DNA from: Corynebacterium lemuris
Lineage (GTDB): Bacteria > Actinomycetota > Actinomycetes > Mycobacteriales > Mycobacteriaceae
DNA length: 64,000 bases
Direction: 5' to 3'
Assembly: GCF_024919295.1 (NCBI RefSeq)
Contig: NZ_JANWTC010000005.1
Coordinates: 124,001 to 188,000, forward strand
The notes under the pieces: model-generated
The model's input: the letters and a program-made list of their open reading frames with translations, nothing else
Database searches by the model: none
What the model was told of the DNA's origin: nothing
Shown here: piece after piece, positions 31,048-39,777 of the stretch
Layout of the letters: each line of letters begins with the position of its first letter
How positions within the stretch are numbered: the first letter of the stretch is position 1
Made by a program: the position numbers and the translations under genes

Positions 31048-33609
31048 TTAGCGGGCTCGGCCGACCTCCAGGGACTCACCACCGTCGGCGACATCGACGT
31101 GGACGGTGTCGCCGTCCCGGATGTCACCGGCGAGCAGTTCCCTGGCCAGTCGGTCACCGATCGCCTGCTGGATGAGGCGGCGCAGCGGCCGGGCACCGTA
31201 GGCCGGGTCGTAACCGCGGTCCGCGAGCCAGGACTTCGCCGCATCGGAGACCTCCAGACTCAGGCGACGGCCCGCCAGTCGGGCGGCCAGCTGGTCGATC
31301 TGGATGTCCACGATGTGGGTCAGCTGCTCCCGCGACAGCGGATCGAAGATGACCACGTCATCGAGACGGTTGATGAACTCCGGCTTGAAGGTCCGCTTCA
31401 CGGCCTCCATCATCTGCTCGCGGGTACCGCCGGCCCCCAGGTTCGAGGTGAGGATGAGGATCGTGTTGCGGAAGTCCACTGTGCGACCCTGGCCGTCGGT
31501 GAGCCGACCCTCGTCGAGCACCTGCAGCAGCACATCGAAGACATCCGGGTGCGCCTTCTCCACCTCGTCGAAGAGCACGACGGTGTAGGGGCGGCGGCGG
31601 ACCGCCTCGGTGAGCTGGCCGCCGGCGTCGTAGCCGACGTATCCCGGAGGGGCACCGACGAGACGGGCGACGGAGTGCTTCTCGCCGTACTCGGACATGT
31701 CGATGCGCACCATGGCGCGCTCATCGTCGAAGAGGAACTCCGCCAGCGTCTTCGCCAGTTCGGTCTTGCCCACACCGGTGGGGCCGAGGAAGAGGAAGGA
31801 GCCGGTCGGACGGTCCGGATCCGCGACGCCGGCGCGGGCGCGGCGGGTCGCGTCCGAGACCGCCTGCACCGCCTCGTGCTGCCCGACGACCCGGTTGCCC
31901 AGGACCTTCTCCATGGCCAGCAGCTTCTCGGTCTCACCGGCGAGCATCTTGCCCGCCGGGATACCCGTCCAGGCGGAGACGACCTCGGCGATGGTGTCGG
32001 GGGTGACCTCCTCGCTGAGCATGGCGTTGTTGGCACCCTCGGCGACCTCGGCCTCGGCAGCCTCGACCTCCTTCTCCAGCTCCGGGATCCGGCCGTAACG
32101 CAGCTCGGCCACACGGCCGTAGTCGCCGTCGCGCTCGGCGATCTCGGATTCCTGGCGCAGCTTCTCCAGCTCCTCCTTGGCACCGCGGACCTTGTCGATG
32201 GAGGACTTCTCGTTCATCCACCGGGCCTTGAGCTCACCGAGCTTCTCGCGCTCGTCGGCGAGTTCGGAGCGCAGCTTCTCCAGCCGGTCCCGGGAGGCGG
32301 CGTCGGTCTCCTTCTCCAGGGCGACCTCCTCGATCTCGAGGCGGCGGACGATGCGCTCCAGCTCATCGATCTCCTGCGGGGAGGAGTCGATCTCCATGCG
32401 CAGCCGGGAGGCGGCCTCATCGACCAGGTCGATGGCCTTGTCCGGCAGGAAGCGGTTGGTGATGTAGCGGTCCGACAGGGTCGCGGCGGCCACCAGCGCG
32501 GAGTCCTGGATGCGCACGCCGTGGTGGACCTCGTAGCGCTCCTTGAGACCGCGGAGGATACCCACGGCATCCTCGACGGAGGGTTCGCCGACGTAGACCT
32601 GCTGGAAGCGGCGCTCCAGGGCGGCATCCTTCTCGATGTACTTGCGGTACTCGTCGAGGGTGGTGGCACCGACCAGGCGCAGCTCACCACGGGCGAGCAT
32701 CGGCTTGATCATGTTGCCCGCATCCATGGCGGACTCGCCGGAGGCACCGGCGCCGACGATGGTGTGCAGCTCGTCGATGAAGGTGACGATCTGGCCGTTG
32801 GAGTTCTTGATCTCATCCAGGACGGCCTTGAGCCGCTCCTCGAACTCGCCCCGGTATTTCGCGCCCGCGACCATCGAGCCCAGATCCAGTGAGACCAGGG
32901 ACTTGCCCTTGAGGGACTCCGGTACATCCCCGGCCACCATCCGGCGGGCCAGGCCCTCCACGATGGCGGTCTTGCCCACGCCGGGTTCACCGATGAGCAC
33001 CGGGTTGTTCTTGGTGCGGCGCGAGAGCACCTGCACGACGCGGCGGATCTCCGAGTCACGGCCGATGACCGGGTCGATCTTGCCTTCCCGCGCGCGGGCG
33101 GTGAGGTCGGTGGAGTACTTCGCCAGGGCCTGGAACTGGCCCTCCGGGTCCTGGGTGGTCACCTTGGTGGAACCGCGCACGGAGGGGAACGCCCCCTTGA
33201 TGGCGTCGTAGGTGGCGCCGCGGCCGGTCAACAGTTTCGCGGCATCGGAGTCCCCGCGGGCGATACCCGCCATGAGCACCTCGGTGGAGACATACTCGTC
33301 ACCGAGCTCGCCGGCCAGTTCCTGGGCGGCGGTCAGGGAGTTGAGTGCGTCCCGGTTGAAGTTGGGGTTGGCCAGGTTGGCCCCGGCGGCCTTCGGGTAA
33401 CCGTCGACCAGTTCCTGTGCCTCACGGGCGACGGTCTCCGGATCAACACCGGTCGCCTTGAGCACCGGCGCGGCAATGCCGTCCTGCTGTTCCAGGATGG
33501 CGGCCAGCAGGTGTGCCGGGCGGATGTCCGGGTTGCCGTTGGCGGAGGCCTGCTGCAGTGCAGCCTGCAGTGCCTCCTGGGTCTTGGTGGTGGGATTGAA
33601 CGAGCTCAC
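31048..33609 (-). CDS. clpB: ATP-dependent chaperone ClpB
   Basis: A hexameric AAA+ disaggregase working with DnaK/DnaJ/GrpE to rescue aggregated proteins. At 853 residues it is full length. The N-terminal Clp_N repeat domain (about 1-150) is followed by AAA-1 with Walker [14 protein letters not shown] and the pore-loop KYRGEFEER, the M-domain coiled coil (about 400-530), AAA-2 with [15 protein letters not shown], and the C-terminal D2-small domain ending [12 protein letters not shown]. The start codon is GTG 33609, behind GAAAGGAAAC. Upstream are a sigma-H-type promoter and two HAIR operators, so it belongs to the HspR/sigma-H heat-shock regulon. The neighbour gltS is separated by 143 bp. 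Confidence 0.97.
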   Translation of the reverse strand: MSSFNPTTKTQEALQAALQQASANGNPDIRPAHLLAAILEQQDGIAAPVLKATGVDPETVAREAQELVDGYPKAAGANLANPNFNRDALNSLTAAQELAGELGDEYVSTEVLMAGIARGDSDAAKLLTGRGATYDAIKGAFPSVRGSTKVTTQDPEGQFQALAKYSTDLTARAREGKIDPVIGRDSEIRRVVQVLSRRTKNNPVLIGEPGVGKTAIVEGLARRMVAGDVPESLKGKSLVSLDLGSMVAGAKYRGEFEERLKAVLDEIKNSNGQIVTFIDELHTIVGAGASGESAMDAGNMIKPMLARGELRLVGATTLDEYRKYIEKDAALERRFQQVYVGEPSVEDAVGILRGLKERYEVHHGVRIQDSALVAAATLSDRYITNRFLPDKAIDLVDEAASRLRMEIDSSPQEIDELERIVRRLEIEEVALEKETDAASRDRLEKLRSELADEREKLGELKARWMNEKSSIDKVRGAKEELEKLRQESEIAERDGDYGRVAELRYGRIPELEKEVEAAEAEVAEGANNAMLSEEVTPDTIAEVVSAWTGIPAGKMLAGETEKLLAMEKVLGNRVVGQHEAVQAVSDATRRARAGVADPDRPTGSFLFLGPTGVGKTELAKTLAEFLFDDERAMVRIDMSEYGEKHSVARLVGAPPGYVGYDAGGQLTEAVRRRPYTVVLFDEVEKAHPDVFDVLLQVLDEGRLTDGQGRTVDFRNTILILTSNLGAGGTREQMMEAVKRTFKPEFINRLDDVVIFDPLSREQLTHIVDIQIDQLAARLAGRRLSLEVSDAAKSWLADRGYDPAYGARPLRRLIQQAIGDRLARELLAGDIRDGDTVHVDVADGGESLEVGRAR

Positions 33610-33650
33610 GCCACGTTTCCTTTCTCTTTTTATTCGTCTACTACCAGTAG

Positions 33651-33677
33651 TAACGCCTCAAGAGTTGAGTCTGTTCC
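33651..33677 (-). promoter_or_regulatory. Sigma-H-type heat-shock promoter of clpB
   Basis: On the minus strand GGAACA (33677-33672) and CGTTA (33655-33651) fit the corynebacterial GGAA(T/C)A-N16-21-CGTTA pattern. The -35 side overlaps a HAIR operator. Confidence 0.6.
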
Positions 33678-33684
33678 ACTCAAG
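33664..33684. promoter_or_regulatory. HAIR operator (HspR site) upstream of clpB
   Basis: GTTGAGT-N7-ACTCAAG differs from the CTTGAGT-N7-ACTCAAG consensus at one position. It overlaps the sigma-H -35 region. Confidence 0.85.
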
Positions 33685-33693
33685 GGAAAAATA

Positions 33694-33714
33694 TCTGAGT
33701 CAGGCGCGCTCAAG
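33694..33714. promoter_or_regulatory. Second HAIR-like site upstream of clpB
   Basis: TCTGAGT-N7-GCTCAAG keeps 5 of 7 and 6 of 7 consensus bases and lies 30 bp (about three turns) from the first site, on the same face of the helix. Confidence 0.6.
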
Positions 33715-33752
33715 TTTAGTCCGTGCAGCGGGGCCCCGGCAGTCCCCCGACG

Positions 33753-35114
33753 TCAGCTGTCTGCGGCGGCGGACGCCTTCCGCTGTCGGCCCGGCGTCCT
33801 CTTCATGGCGATCGGCACCACCAGCACGGCCACCGCAATGAGCAGCGACAGCCAGCCGAAACCGGCCGTCAGTCCCACCAGGACCGCGATGGGGGCGAGG
33901 ATCGTCATACCGATCTCGAAGGGGGCGAAACCGACGTAGGCGACGCCGTACTCGTTGAGAGTGCCGGACTTGAGCTTCGGGTCGACGATCTTGAGCAGTG
34001 CGATGCCCGTGGCGACGGCCGCGGTGGCCCAACCCCAGGAGAAGATGCCGCGCTCGAGCCACTTCTCGCCGAAAAATTCCGGGGAGAGGAGGAAGAAGAC
34101 CAGTACGCAGTAGACGATGCCCAGCACGAAGAGGATGAGGAGGGGAATCCAGTAGTCCGCGATCGCGGCCGGGACGATGGAGGCCACACCGAAGGCGATG
34201 AGGTAGTCGGTGGCCGCACCGGACATGGAGCTGACGGTGGGCTTGTCCAGGAGATCCTTCCGCCCGAGTGCCCCGAGCAGGATGCGGCCGAGCAGGCCGA
34301 TCACGAAGGCCATGGCGAAGAGCGGGATGGAGACGCTGGGGAAGACGTCGTTGATGAATCCGTTGGCCAGGTAGGCGATGAGCACCGACAGCAGCACGAA
34401 GCCCAGATGGAGGGCCAGCGGCTCGATCGCGGAAGGGTTGGTCGTGGCCCTGCCGATGGAGGGACGGGCCTTGAGATCATCGATGTACCCCGAGCGCAGG
34501 TCCCAGGGCAGCTTCTTCGGCATGGTCGACGTGCGCCCGGTGCGGATGCCCCAGCTGGTGAAGATGAGTCCGCCGACGATGGCGGCGAGCGTGCCCACCG
34601 TGGCGGACATGAATCCCAGGGAACTGGCCGCCACCGCCCCTGCATCCTCCAGGGAGCTTCCCACCGCGGCGGCGGTGCCGAAGCCACCGACGAAGCCGAC
34701 GGGCAGCATCATGCCGAACCAGTCCTCCGTGTCGAAGACCGGCTGGAAGAAATAGACGCCGAGGAGGATGAACAGTCCCCACTGCCCCATGAACATGCCG
34801 GTCGAGTAGGACCACATGTTCTTGGCGCCGGTGCGCACTGAGGAGGTCAGGTCCATCGAATAGGCCATGGAGGCGAATACGAAGGCGATGAGGATCGAGG
34901 TGTACGAGCCGATCTGATCGGAGAAGTTGATCCAGCCCAGGACCTGCGGACCGAAGATGAGGCCGAGAAGTCCGGCCGTGATCGAGGCGGGGATGAGCAG
35001 TCGCTGGAACAGGCCGACCTTCCGCCGGAGCAGGTTTCCGATGATCATGAGCAGGGAGATCCAGCCCACGTCAACGAGCAGACTGTAGGGGGTGTAGTCC
35101 ACGGCGTTATCCAT
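33753..35114 (-). CDS. gltS: Sodium/glutamate symporter family protein (GltS)
   Basis: 453 residues, about ten to twelve membrane helices. The overall GltS/ESS pattern is visible in paired repeats: LLMIIGNLLRRKVGLFQRLLIPASITAGLLGLIFGP and, in the second half, the GRILLGALGRKDLLDKPTVSSMSGAATDYLIAFGVASIVP block. A Gly/Ala-rich GMMLPVGFVGGFGTAAAVGSS stretch corresponds to the re-entrant loop. It is next to clpB in C. glutamicum too, where gltS codes for the Na+-coupled glutamate uptake system. ATG 35114 starts MDNAVDYTPYSLLVDVGW. Sequence differs enough from E. coli GltS that substrate is inferred mainly from family and synteny. Confidence 0.8.
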   Translation of the reverse strand: MDNAVDYTPYSLLVDVGWISLLMIIGNLLRRKVGLFQRLLIPASITAGLLGLIFGPQVLGWINFSDQIGSYTSILIAFVFASMAYSMDLTSSVRTGAKNMWSYSTGMFMGQWGLFILLGVYFFQPVFDTEDWFGMMLPVGFVGGFGTAAAVGSSLEDAGAVAASSLGFMSATVGTLAAIVGGLIFTSWGIRTGRTSTMPKKLPWDLRSGYIDDLKARPSIGRATTNPSAIEPLALHLGFVLLSVLIAYLANGFINDVFPSVSIPLFAMAFVIGLLGRILLGALGRKDLLDKPTVSSMSGAATDYLIAFGVASIVPAAIADYWIPLLILFVLGIVYCVLVFFLLSPEFFGEKWLERGIFSWGWATAAVATGIALLKIVDPKLKSGTLNEYGVAYVGFAPFEIGMTILAPIAVLVGLTAGFGWLSLLIAVAVLVVPIAMKRTPGRQRKASAAADS

Positions 35115-35237
35115 TTCTTTCCGGCGCGGACCAGCCGGTGGACGGGTGGGCCCAGACTGGTACGCGCATATTCTGTGTCGGCCCTCACTCTAACCCGACC
35201 GCCCGATCGCGCCCGACCTGCCCCGTCACCATCGTTG

Positions 35238-35265
35238 TTGACATATCATCAATAACTGTTAGGGT
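35238..35265 (+). promoter_or_regulatory. Promoter of the flavin monooxygenase / LLM operon, leaderless
   Basis: TTGACA (35238-35243), 16-bp spacer, TAGGGT (35260-35265), then 7 nt to the ATG. The spacer and -35 include TTGACATATCATCAA, an imperfect dyad that could be an operator. Confidence 0.7.
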
Positions 35266-35272
35266 GGGTCCC

Positions 35273-36445
35273 ATGAACTACCGCGCCATCATCATCGGCG
35301 CCGGTCAGGCAGGCCTGGCGGCCGCCCACGAACTCCACCGCCGAGGCTTCACCACCGGCCCCGACTCCGACATCCTCATCCTCGACGCCAACGACGGCCC
35401 GGGCGGGGCCTGGCGGCACCGCTGGGACTCCCTGACGCTGGGCAGGTCCCACGGCATCGCCGACCTCCCCGGCCTGGCCATGGACCGCCCCGATCCGCAG
35501 GTCCCGGCCTCCACCCTCGTCGCCGACTATTACGGCTCCTACGAGGAGGAGTTCGGCCTGCAGGTCATGCGGCCGGCCCCCGTCCGCCGCGTGGAACCGG
35601 TCCACCCGACCGACCCCGACTCCCAGCTGCAGGTCACGCTGGTCAACGGCCGCAGCTTCACCGCCGACATGGTCCTCAACGCCACCGGCACCTGGGACAA
35701 CCCCTACATCCCCTACATCCCGGGCATCGAGAGCTTCCGCGGCCGCCAGCTGCACACCAAGGGCTACACCCGCAGGGAGGACTTCACCGGCCTGCGCACC
35801 CTGGTCGTCGGCGGCGGCCTGTCCGCTGTGCAGTTCCTCCTCGAGCTGGCCCCGGTCACCGAAACCATCTGGGCGACCCGCCGCCCGCCGAACTTCACCG
35901 CCCGGGAATTCGACGCCGGCTGGGGCCTGGCCGTGGAGAAGGCCGTCCGTGAACGCACCCACTCCGGCCTGCCCGCCGCCTCCGTGGTGCGCACCACCGG
36001 CATCCCCCAGATCCCCGACTACCTGGACGGTGTGTCCGACGGGACGCTGATCTCCCGGGGCATGTTCGACCGCATCACCGGAAACGGCGTCGTGTTCGGC
36101 GAGCCTGACAGTCAGCACGCGGAAGGCCACGGGCCGTCGAGAAGCGATGAGCTGCAGGTGCCGGAGTCCTGGGACCCGCTGCCCGCCGGTACCGAGCTGA
36201 AGGTGGACGTCATCTTCTGGAACACCGGCTTCCGCCCCGCCATGCGCCACCTCGCCCCGATGCGCCTGCGCGGCCCTGAAGGTGGCGTCCTCCTGGCGGA
36301 TGAGGTCACCCCGGCGCGCGACAACCGCATCCTGCTCGTCGGCTACGGCTCCAACGCCTCCACCGTGGGTGCCACCCGCGCCGGCCGCCTCGCCGGTCGC
36401 CGGGCCGCCCGCAACCTCGAACAGAAAGTAGTATCAGCAGCGTGA
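35273..36445 (+). CDS. FAD-dependent monooxygenase-like oxidoreductase
   Basis: 390 residues of the flavin-containing monooxygenase / CzcO-type pyridine nucleotide-disulfide family. AIIIGAGQAGLAAAHELHRRG is the FAD fold; WRHRWDSLTLGRSHGIADLPGL is a typical FMO-like stretch; MVLNATGTWDNPYIPYIPG is the ATG-motif; TLVVGGGLSAVQFLLELA is the NADP fold; VIFWNTGFRP and LLVGYGSNASTVGATRAGR are the C-terminal FAD contact. It resembles putative flavoprotein hydroxylases and Baeyer-Villiger enzymes; substrate unknown. ATG 35273 has no ribosome site but sits 7 nt after the -10, so it is probably read from a leaderless mRNA. It overlaps the next gene by 4 bases (GTGA). Confidence 0.83.
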   Translation: MNYRAIIIGAGQAGLAAAHELHRRGFTTGPDSDILILDANDGPGGAWRHRWDSLTLGRSHGIADLPGLAMDRPDPQVPASTLVADYYGSYEEEFGLQVMRPAPVRRVEPVHPTDPDSQLQVTLVNGRSFTADMVLNATGTWDNPYIPYIPGIESFRGRQLHTKGYTRREDFTGLRTLVVGGGLSAVQFLLELAPVTETIWATRRPPNFTAREFDAGWGLAVEKAVRERTHSGLPAASVVRTTGIPQIPDYLDGVSDGTLISRGMFDRITGNGVVFGEPDSQHAEGHGPSRSDELQVPESWDPLPAGTELKVDVIFWNTGFRPAMRHLAPMRLRGPEGGVLLADEVTPARDNRILLVGYGSNASTVGATRAGRLAGRRAARNLEQKVVSAA

Positions 36446-37509
36446 AAGCCTTCGGATTCTTAAGTTTCGGCCACTACGCCATTGGCAACCAACCCGGCCC
36501 CGACGCCGCGGAGACCCTCAAACAGGCGCTGGAGCTGGCGCAGGCCGCCGACGAGATCGGTGTCAACGGCGCGTATTTCCGCGTCCACCACTTCGCTCCG
36601 CAGGGGGCCTCCCCGATGCCGTTGCTGGGCGCCATCGCCGGCTCCACGAAGCACATCGAGGTGGGCACCGGCGTCATCGACATGCGCTACGAGAACCCCC
36701 TCCACTTCGCGGAGGAGGCCGCCGCCCTCGACCTGCTCTCCGACGGCCGTATCGCCCTCGGGGTGTCCCGGGGATCACCGGAGCCGGCCCGGCGCGGCTG
36801 GGAGGCCTTCGGCTACCAGGCGCAGCAGGACAGCGGCGCGGACATGGCGCGGGCGAAATTCGAGCTCTTCCTCAACGCCATCGACGGCTACGGCGTGGCC
36901 GAGGCCGCCCCGGCGGAGGAGCAGTACCCGCGGATGTACCAGCCGGGCACCCCGCTGCCGGTCTTCCCGCATTCCCCCGGTCTGCGCCGCAACATCTGGT
37001 GGGGCGCCGGCTCCCACTCCACCGCCGAGCAGGCCGCCCGCGACGGGGTGAACCTCATGAGCTCCACGCTGGTCTCCGAGGCTGACGGCTCCACCCTCGG
37101 GGAGATCCAGGCCGAGCAGATCGCCCGCTACCGGGCCGCCTGGGCCGAGGCCGGCCACGACTGGGCCCCGCGGGTGTCCGTCTCCCGCTCGATCTTCCCC
37201 ATCATCGACGATCGTTCCCGTGAGCTCTTCGGCCTGCAGGCCACCGGCCGTGACCAGATCGGCTCTCTCGGTGAGGGTGCCCCGGTGACCTTCGGCCGCA
37301 CCTACGCCGCGGAGCCGGACGTGCTCATTGAACAGCTGCGTGCCGACGCCGCTGTCCAGGCCGCCGACACCCTCATGCTCACCGTTCCCAACCAGATGGG
37401 TGTGGAGGTCAACCTGTCCATCCTGGAGGCCTTCGCCGGGCACGTCGCCCCGGCGCTGGGCTGGATCCCCGCGGACCGGGGGCCGGTGGAGGGTTACCCC
37501 GTCGGCTAG
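36442..37509 (+). CDS. LLM-class flavin-dependent oxidoreductase
   Basis: 355 residues, bacterial-luciferase-like TIM barrel using FMN or F420-type flavin. AADEIGVNGAYFRVHHF carries the early conserved His-His, EVGTGVIDMRYENPLHFAEEAAALDLLSDGRIALGVSRGSPEP is the family's FMN-binding core, and NIWWGAGSHSTAEQAARDGVNLM the later one. GTG 36442 overlaps the FAD oxidoreductase stop codon (GTGA), so the two form a translationally coupled operon and may act together on one substrate, for example monooxygenation with separate flavin supply. The stop codons of this gene and the convergent transporter gene share the four bases CTAG. Confidence 0.85.
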   Translation: MKAFGFLSFGHYAIGNQPGPDAAETLKQALELAQAADEIGVNGAYFRVHHFAPQGASPMPLLGAIAGSTKHIEVGTGVIDMRYENPLHFAEEAAALDLLSDGRIALGVSRGSPEPARRGWEAFGYQAQQDSGADMARAKFELFLNAIDGYGVAEAAPAEEQYPRMYQPGTPLPVFPHSPGLRRNIWWGAGSHSTAEQAARDGVNLMSSTLVSEADGSTLGEIQAEQIARYRAAWAEAGHDWAPRVSVSRSIFPIIDDRSRELFGLQATGRDQIGSLGEGAPVTFGRTYAAEPDVLIEQLRADAAVQAADTLMLTVPNQMGVEVNLSILEAFAGHVAPALGWIPADRGPVEGYPVG

Positions 37510-38465
37510 GAATGCTGGTCGACGAAGTCCCGGGCGATGACCGGGGCCTCGGCCTTCTCCTCCCCGATGTTGCGCAGGTTCATCTCCACCAGCGCCTCGG
37601 TGCTCAGGTGCTCATTGATGCCGTTGATCGCGTCGATCGCCTCCTGCGGCAGCTCACCGGACCGCATGAGCGGGACGACGTTCTGCGGCAGGATGAGCAT
37701 CTCGGGGTCCTCGAGGGTGACCAGGTCCACCTCGTTGCCCTCCGAATCCAGCAGCGGTGAGGTGGTGTAGATGTCCGCCACCTCTGCGGTGCCCTCCAGC
37801 AGGGTGGCCACGGTCAACGGGCCACCGCCGTCGGAGATCGGCACCATGGAGATCTTCTCCGCATCCACCCCGTAGACACCACTCAGGCCGGTGGGCCCGT
37901 AGGGACGTTCCTCGAACTCCGGGTTCGCCGCGATGCGCACCTGGTCCAGGTTGTCCAGGTCCGCCAGGGTGACCAGCTCGTATTCATCGGCGAGCTCCCG
38001 GGTCACCCGGTAGGCGTCCTTGGACTCACCCTCCGCGTACTCCCCCACCTCCGTGCCCTCCGGCAGGCTGTCCTGCAGGAGGGCGTAGACCTCATCGGTG
38101 TCCGAGCCCGCGGCCAGCTCAGCGTCCCCCTCCCCGGTGAGGAAGTACTGGGTGAGGTTGCCGGTGTACTCCGGCACCAGGTCGATGCTGCCGCCCTCCA
38201 ACGCCCGGAGGTAGACCTCGCGCGAACCGATGCCGGAGCTCATCTCCACCTCGAAACCGGCGTCCTCGAGGGCCGCGGCCCAGATCTGGCCGATGATCTC
38301 GGATTCGGGGAAGTTCGCGGTGCCCAGGACGATCGTGTCCGTCTCCCCCTGCGCGGTGGTAGCGGTGGGATCAGAGGCCACCGGATCCTCGGAGGTGCAG
38401 GCGGTCAGCGCCAACCCCAGGAGGGCGGCGGCTGCGGTCAAGGTACGGGGGGAACGGATGCTCAC
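37506..38465 (-). CDS. Osmoprotectant-type ABC transporter substrate-binding lipoprotein
   Basis: 319 residues of the OpuAC/ProX-like quaternary-ammonium family. The N-terminus SPRTLTAAAALLGLALTACTSED has a lipobox (LTAC), so it should be a lipoprotein at the outer face of the membrane. The body contains TIVLGTANFPESEIIGQIWAAALEDAGF, YLRALEGGSIDLVPEYTGNL and ADIYTTSPLLDSEGNEVDLVTLEDPE, typical of glycine betaine/choline binders. GTG 38465 follows AGAGGAAG and overlaps the upstream permease stop (GTGA). It is the last gene of a four-gene operon (ATPase, permease, permease, binding protein). A longer open frame upstream is a shadow of the permease genes. Confidence 0.9.
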   Translation of the reverse strand: MSIRSPRTLTAAAALLGLALTACTSEDPVASDPTATTAQGETDTIVLGTANFPESEIIGQIWAAALEDAGFEVEMSSGIGSREVYLRALEGGSIDLVPEYTGNLTQYFLTGEGDAELAAGSDTDEVYALLQDSLPEGTEVGEYAEGESKDAYRVTRELADEYELVTLADLDNLDQVRIAANPEFEERPYGPTGLSGVYGVDAEKISMVPISDGGGPLTVATLLEGTAEVADIYTTSPLLDSEGNEVDLVTLEDPEMLILPQNVVPLMRSGELPQEAIDAINGINEHLSTEALVEMNLRNIGEEKAEAPVIARDFVDQHS

Positions 38466-39136
38466 GGGACACTTCCTCTGGGTTTGACTTGTCGTTGCAG
38501 GACCGCCAGAACCAGATCGACCACGAGTGCCAGAGCGGTGACCAGCAGTGCTCCCGCCAGCATCTGAGGGTAATCCCGCAGCGCCAGGCCGTCGATGAGA
38601 TACCTGCCCAGTCCTGACAACCCAATGTAGGCGACGACTGTGGCCGTCGCCACAACCTGGACGACGCAGGAACGCAGGCCGCCGACCATGACCGGCGCAG
38701 CCAGGGGCAGCTCCACCCGGCCGAGAATCTGCCACTCGCTGAAACCGCTGGCCCGGGCGGAATCGGTCACCGCCGGCGGCACGGCGGTCAGCCCTGCCAC
38801 GGTGCCGGCGAGCAGGGGCGGGACCGCCAGGGCCACCAGCACGATGGTGGCGGGCACGACGGGCATCCGCACCCCTATGCTCATCTCCACCGTCAGCCAG
38901 GTCAGCAGCCCCAGGGAAGGCAGGGCCCGCAGAGCGCCTGAGACCGCGAGCACACCGTCGGCACCGCGGCGGGTGTGCCCCACCCACAGCCCCAGGGGCA
39001 GCGCGACGAACAGGGCGATCCCCACCGCGAGGCCGGTGTAGAGGAGATGGTCGAGCAGCCGTTGGGCGATTCCGCCGGGCCCGGCCCACCGGTCGGGGTC
39101 GGCGATGAGTTCCCAGGCCGCGCTGAGGTGGTTCAT
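38462..39136 (-). CDS. Osmoprotectant ABC transporter permease (second)
   Basis: 224 residues, about five to six helices, BPD_transp_1 type. LLYTGLAVGIALFVALPLGLWVGHTRRG is the first long hydrophobic block, ALRALPSLGLLTWLTVEM the conserved loop. DSARASGFSEWQILGRVELPLAAPVMVGGLR is the EAA-type motif contacting the ATPase. ATG 39136 overlaps the previous stop codon (ATGA); an extension to 39154 is unneeded. It pairs with the permease encoded immediately upstream. Confidence 0.88.
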   Translation of the reverse strand: MNHLSAAWELIADPDRWAGPGGIAQRLLDHLLYTGLAVGIALFVALPLGLWVGHTRRGADGVLAVSGALRALPSLGLLTWLTVEMSIGVRMPVVPATIVLVALAVPPLLAGTVAGLTAVPPAVTDSARASGFSEWQILGRVELPLAAPVMVGGLRSCVVQVVATATVVAYIGLSGLGRYLIDGLALRDYPQMLAGALLVTALALVVDLVLAVLQRQVKPRGSVP

Positions 39137-39777
39137 CCGATTCTCCGCTGCCACGGCAGCAGCAGGCGGCCGAGGAGGACCAGGGCGGCGTCGAAAAGCA
39201 CGGCGAGCACGACCGTGCCCACCAGCCCCACGAGGATCTGGGTGGGGAAGGAACGCTGGAACCCCTCCGTGAACAGGGTGCCGAGGGAGGCCACCCCGAT
39301 GAGCGCACCCACGGAGATGAGGCTGATGGTGGAGGCGGAGACCACCCGGATGCCGGCGAGCAGCCCCGGCCCGGCCAGGGGCAGGTCCACACTGAGCACG
39401 CGGCGCCAGGGGCGGTGGCCGATGGCGACGGCCGCCTGGCGGGCACTGTCCGGCACGGTGTCGAAGGCGTCGGCGCTGGCCCGGACCTGCAGGGCGATGC
39501 CGTAAAGAGTCATGGCGGCGATGACGTTGAGGGGCGAGAGGATCGAGGTGCCCAACACCAGCGGCATGGCCACGAACAACGCCAGGGAGGGGATGACATA
39601 GAGCAGCCCCGTGGCGATGACCAGCACCTCACGCAGCCGACGGTAGCGGTGTGCCAGCCAGCCGGCGGGCAGCGCCAGGAGGAAGGAGGCGACGATCGGC
39701 GGCCAGGCGAGGTTGACGTGCGCCCAGGCCAGGTCGAGGATCCGCCCGGAGTTCGTCCACACCCAGTCCCATCTCAT
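39133..39777 (-). CDS. Osmoprotectant ABC transporter permease (first)
   Basis: 214 residues, about five helices. PIVASFLLALPAGWLAHRYRRLREVLVIATGLLYVIPSLALFVAMPLVLG covers the first helices; DSARQAAVAIGHRPWRRVLSVDLPLAGPGLLAGIRVVSA is the EAA loop. Together with the gene just downstream it forms the heterodimeric channel seen in OpuC-type systems. It starts at ATG 39777, overlapping the ATPase stop codon (ATGA), so all four genes are linked by 4-base overlaps. Confidence 0.88.
   Translation of the reverse strand: MRWDWVWTNSGRILDLAWAHVNLAWPPIVASFLLALPAGWLAHRYRRLREVLVIATGLLYVIPSLALFVAMPLVLGTSILSPLNVIAAMTLYGIALQVRASADAFDTVPDSARQAAVAIGHRPWRRVLSVDLPLAGPGLLAGIRVVSASTISLISVGALIGVASLGTLFTEGFQRSFPTQILVGLVGTVVLAVLFDAALVLLGRLLLPWQRRIG

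Noticed and set aside
38466-39446. Upstream extension of the binding-protein gene
   Set aside because: Overlaps the two permease genes in another frame, whereas the signal peptide and lipobox start right at 38465.
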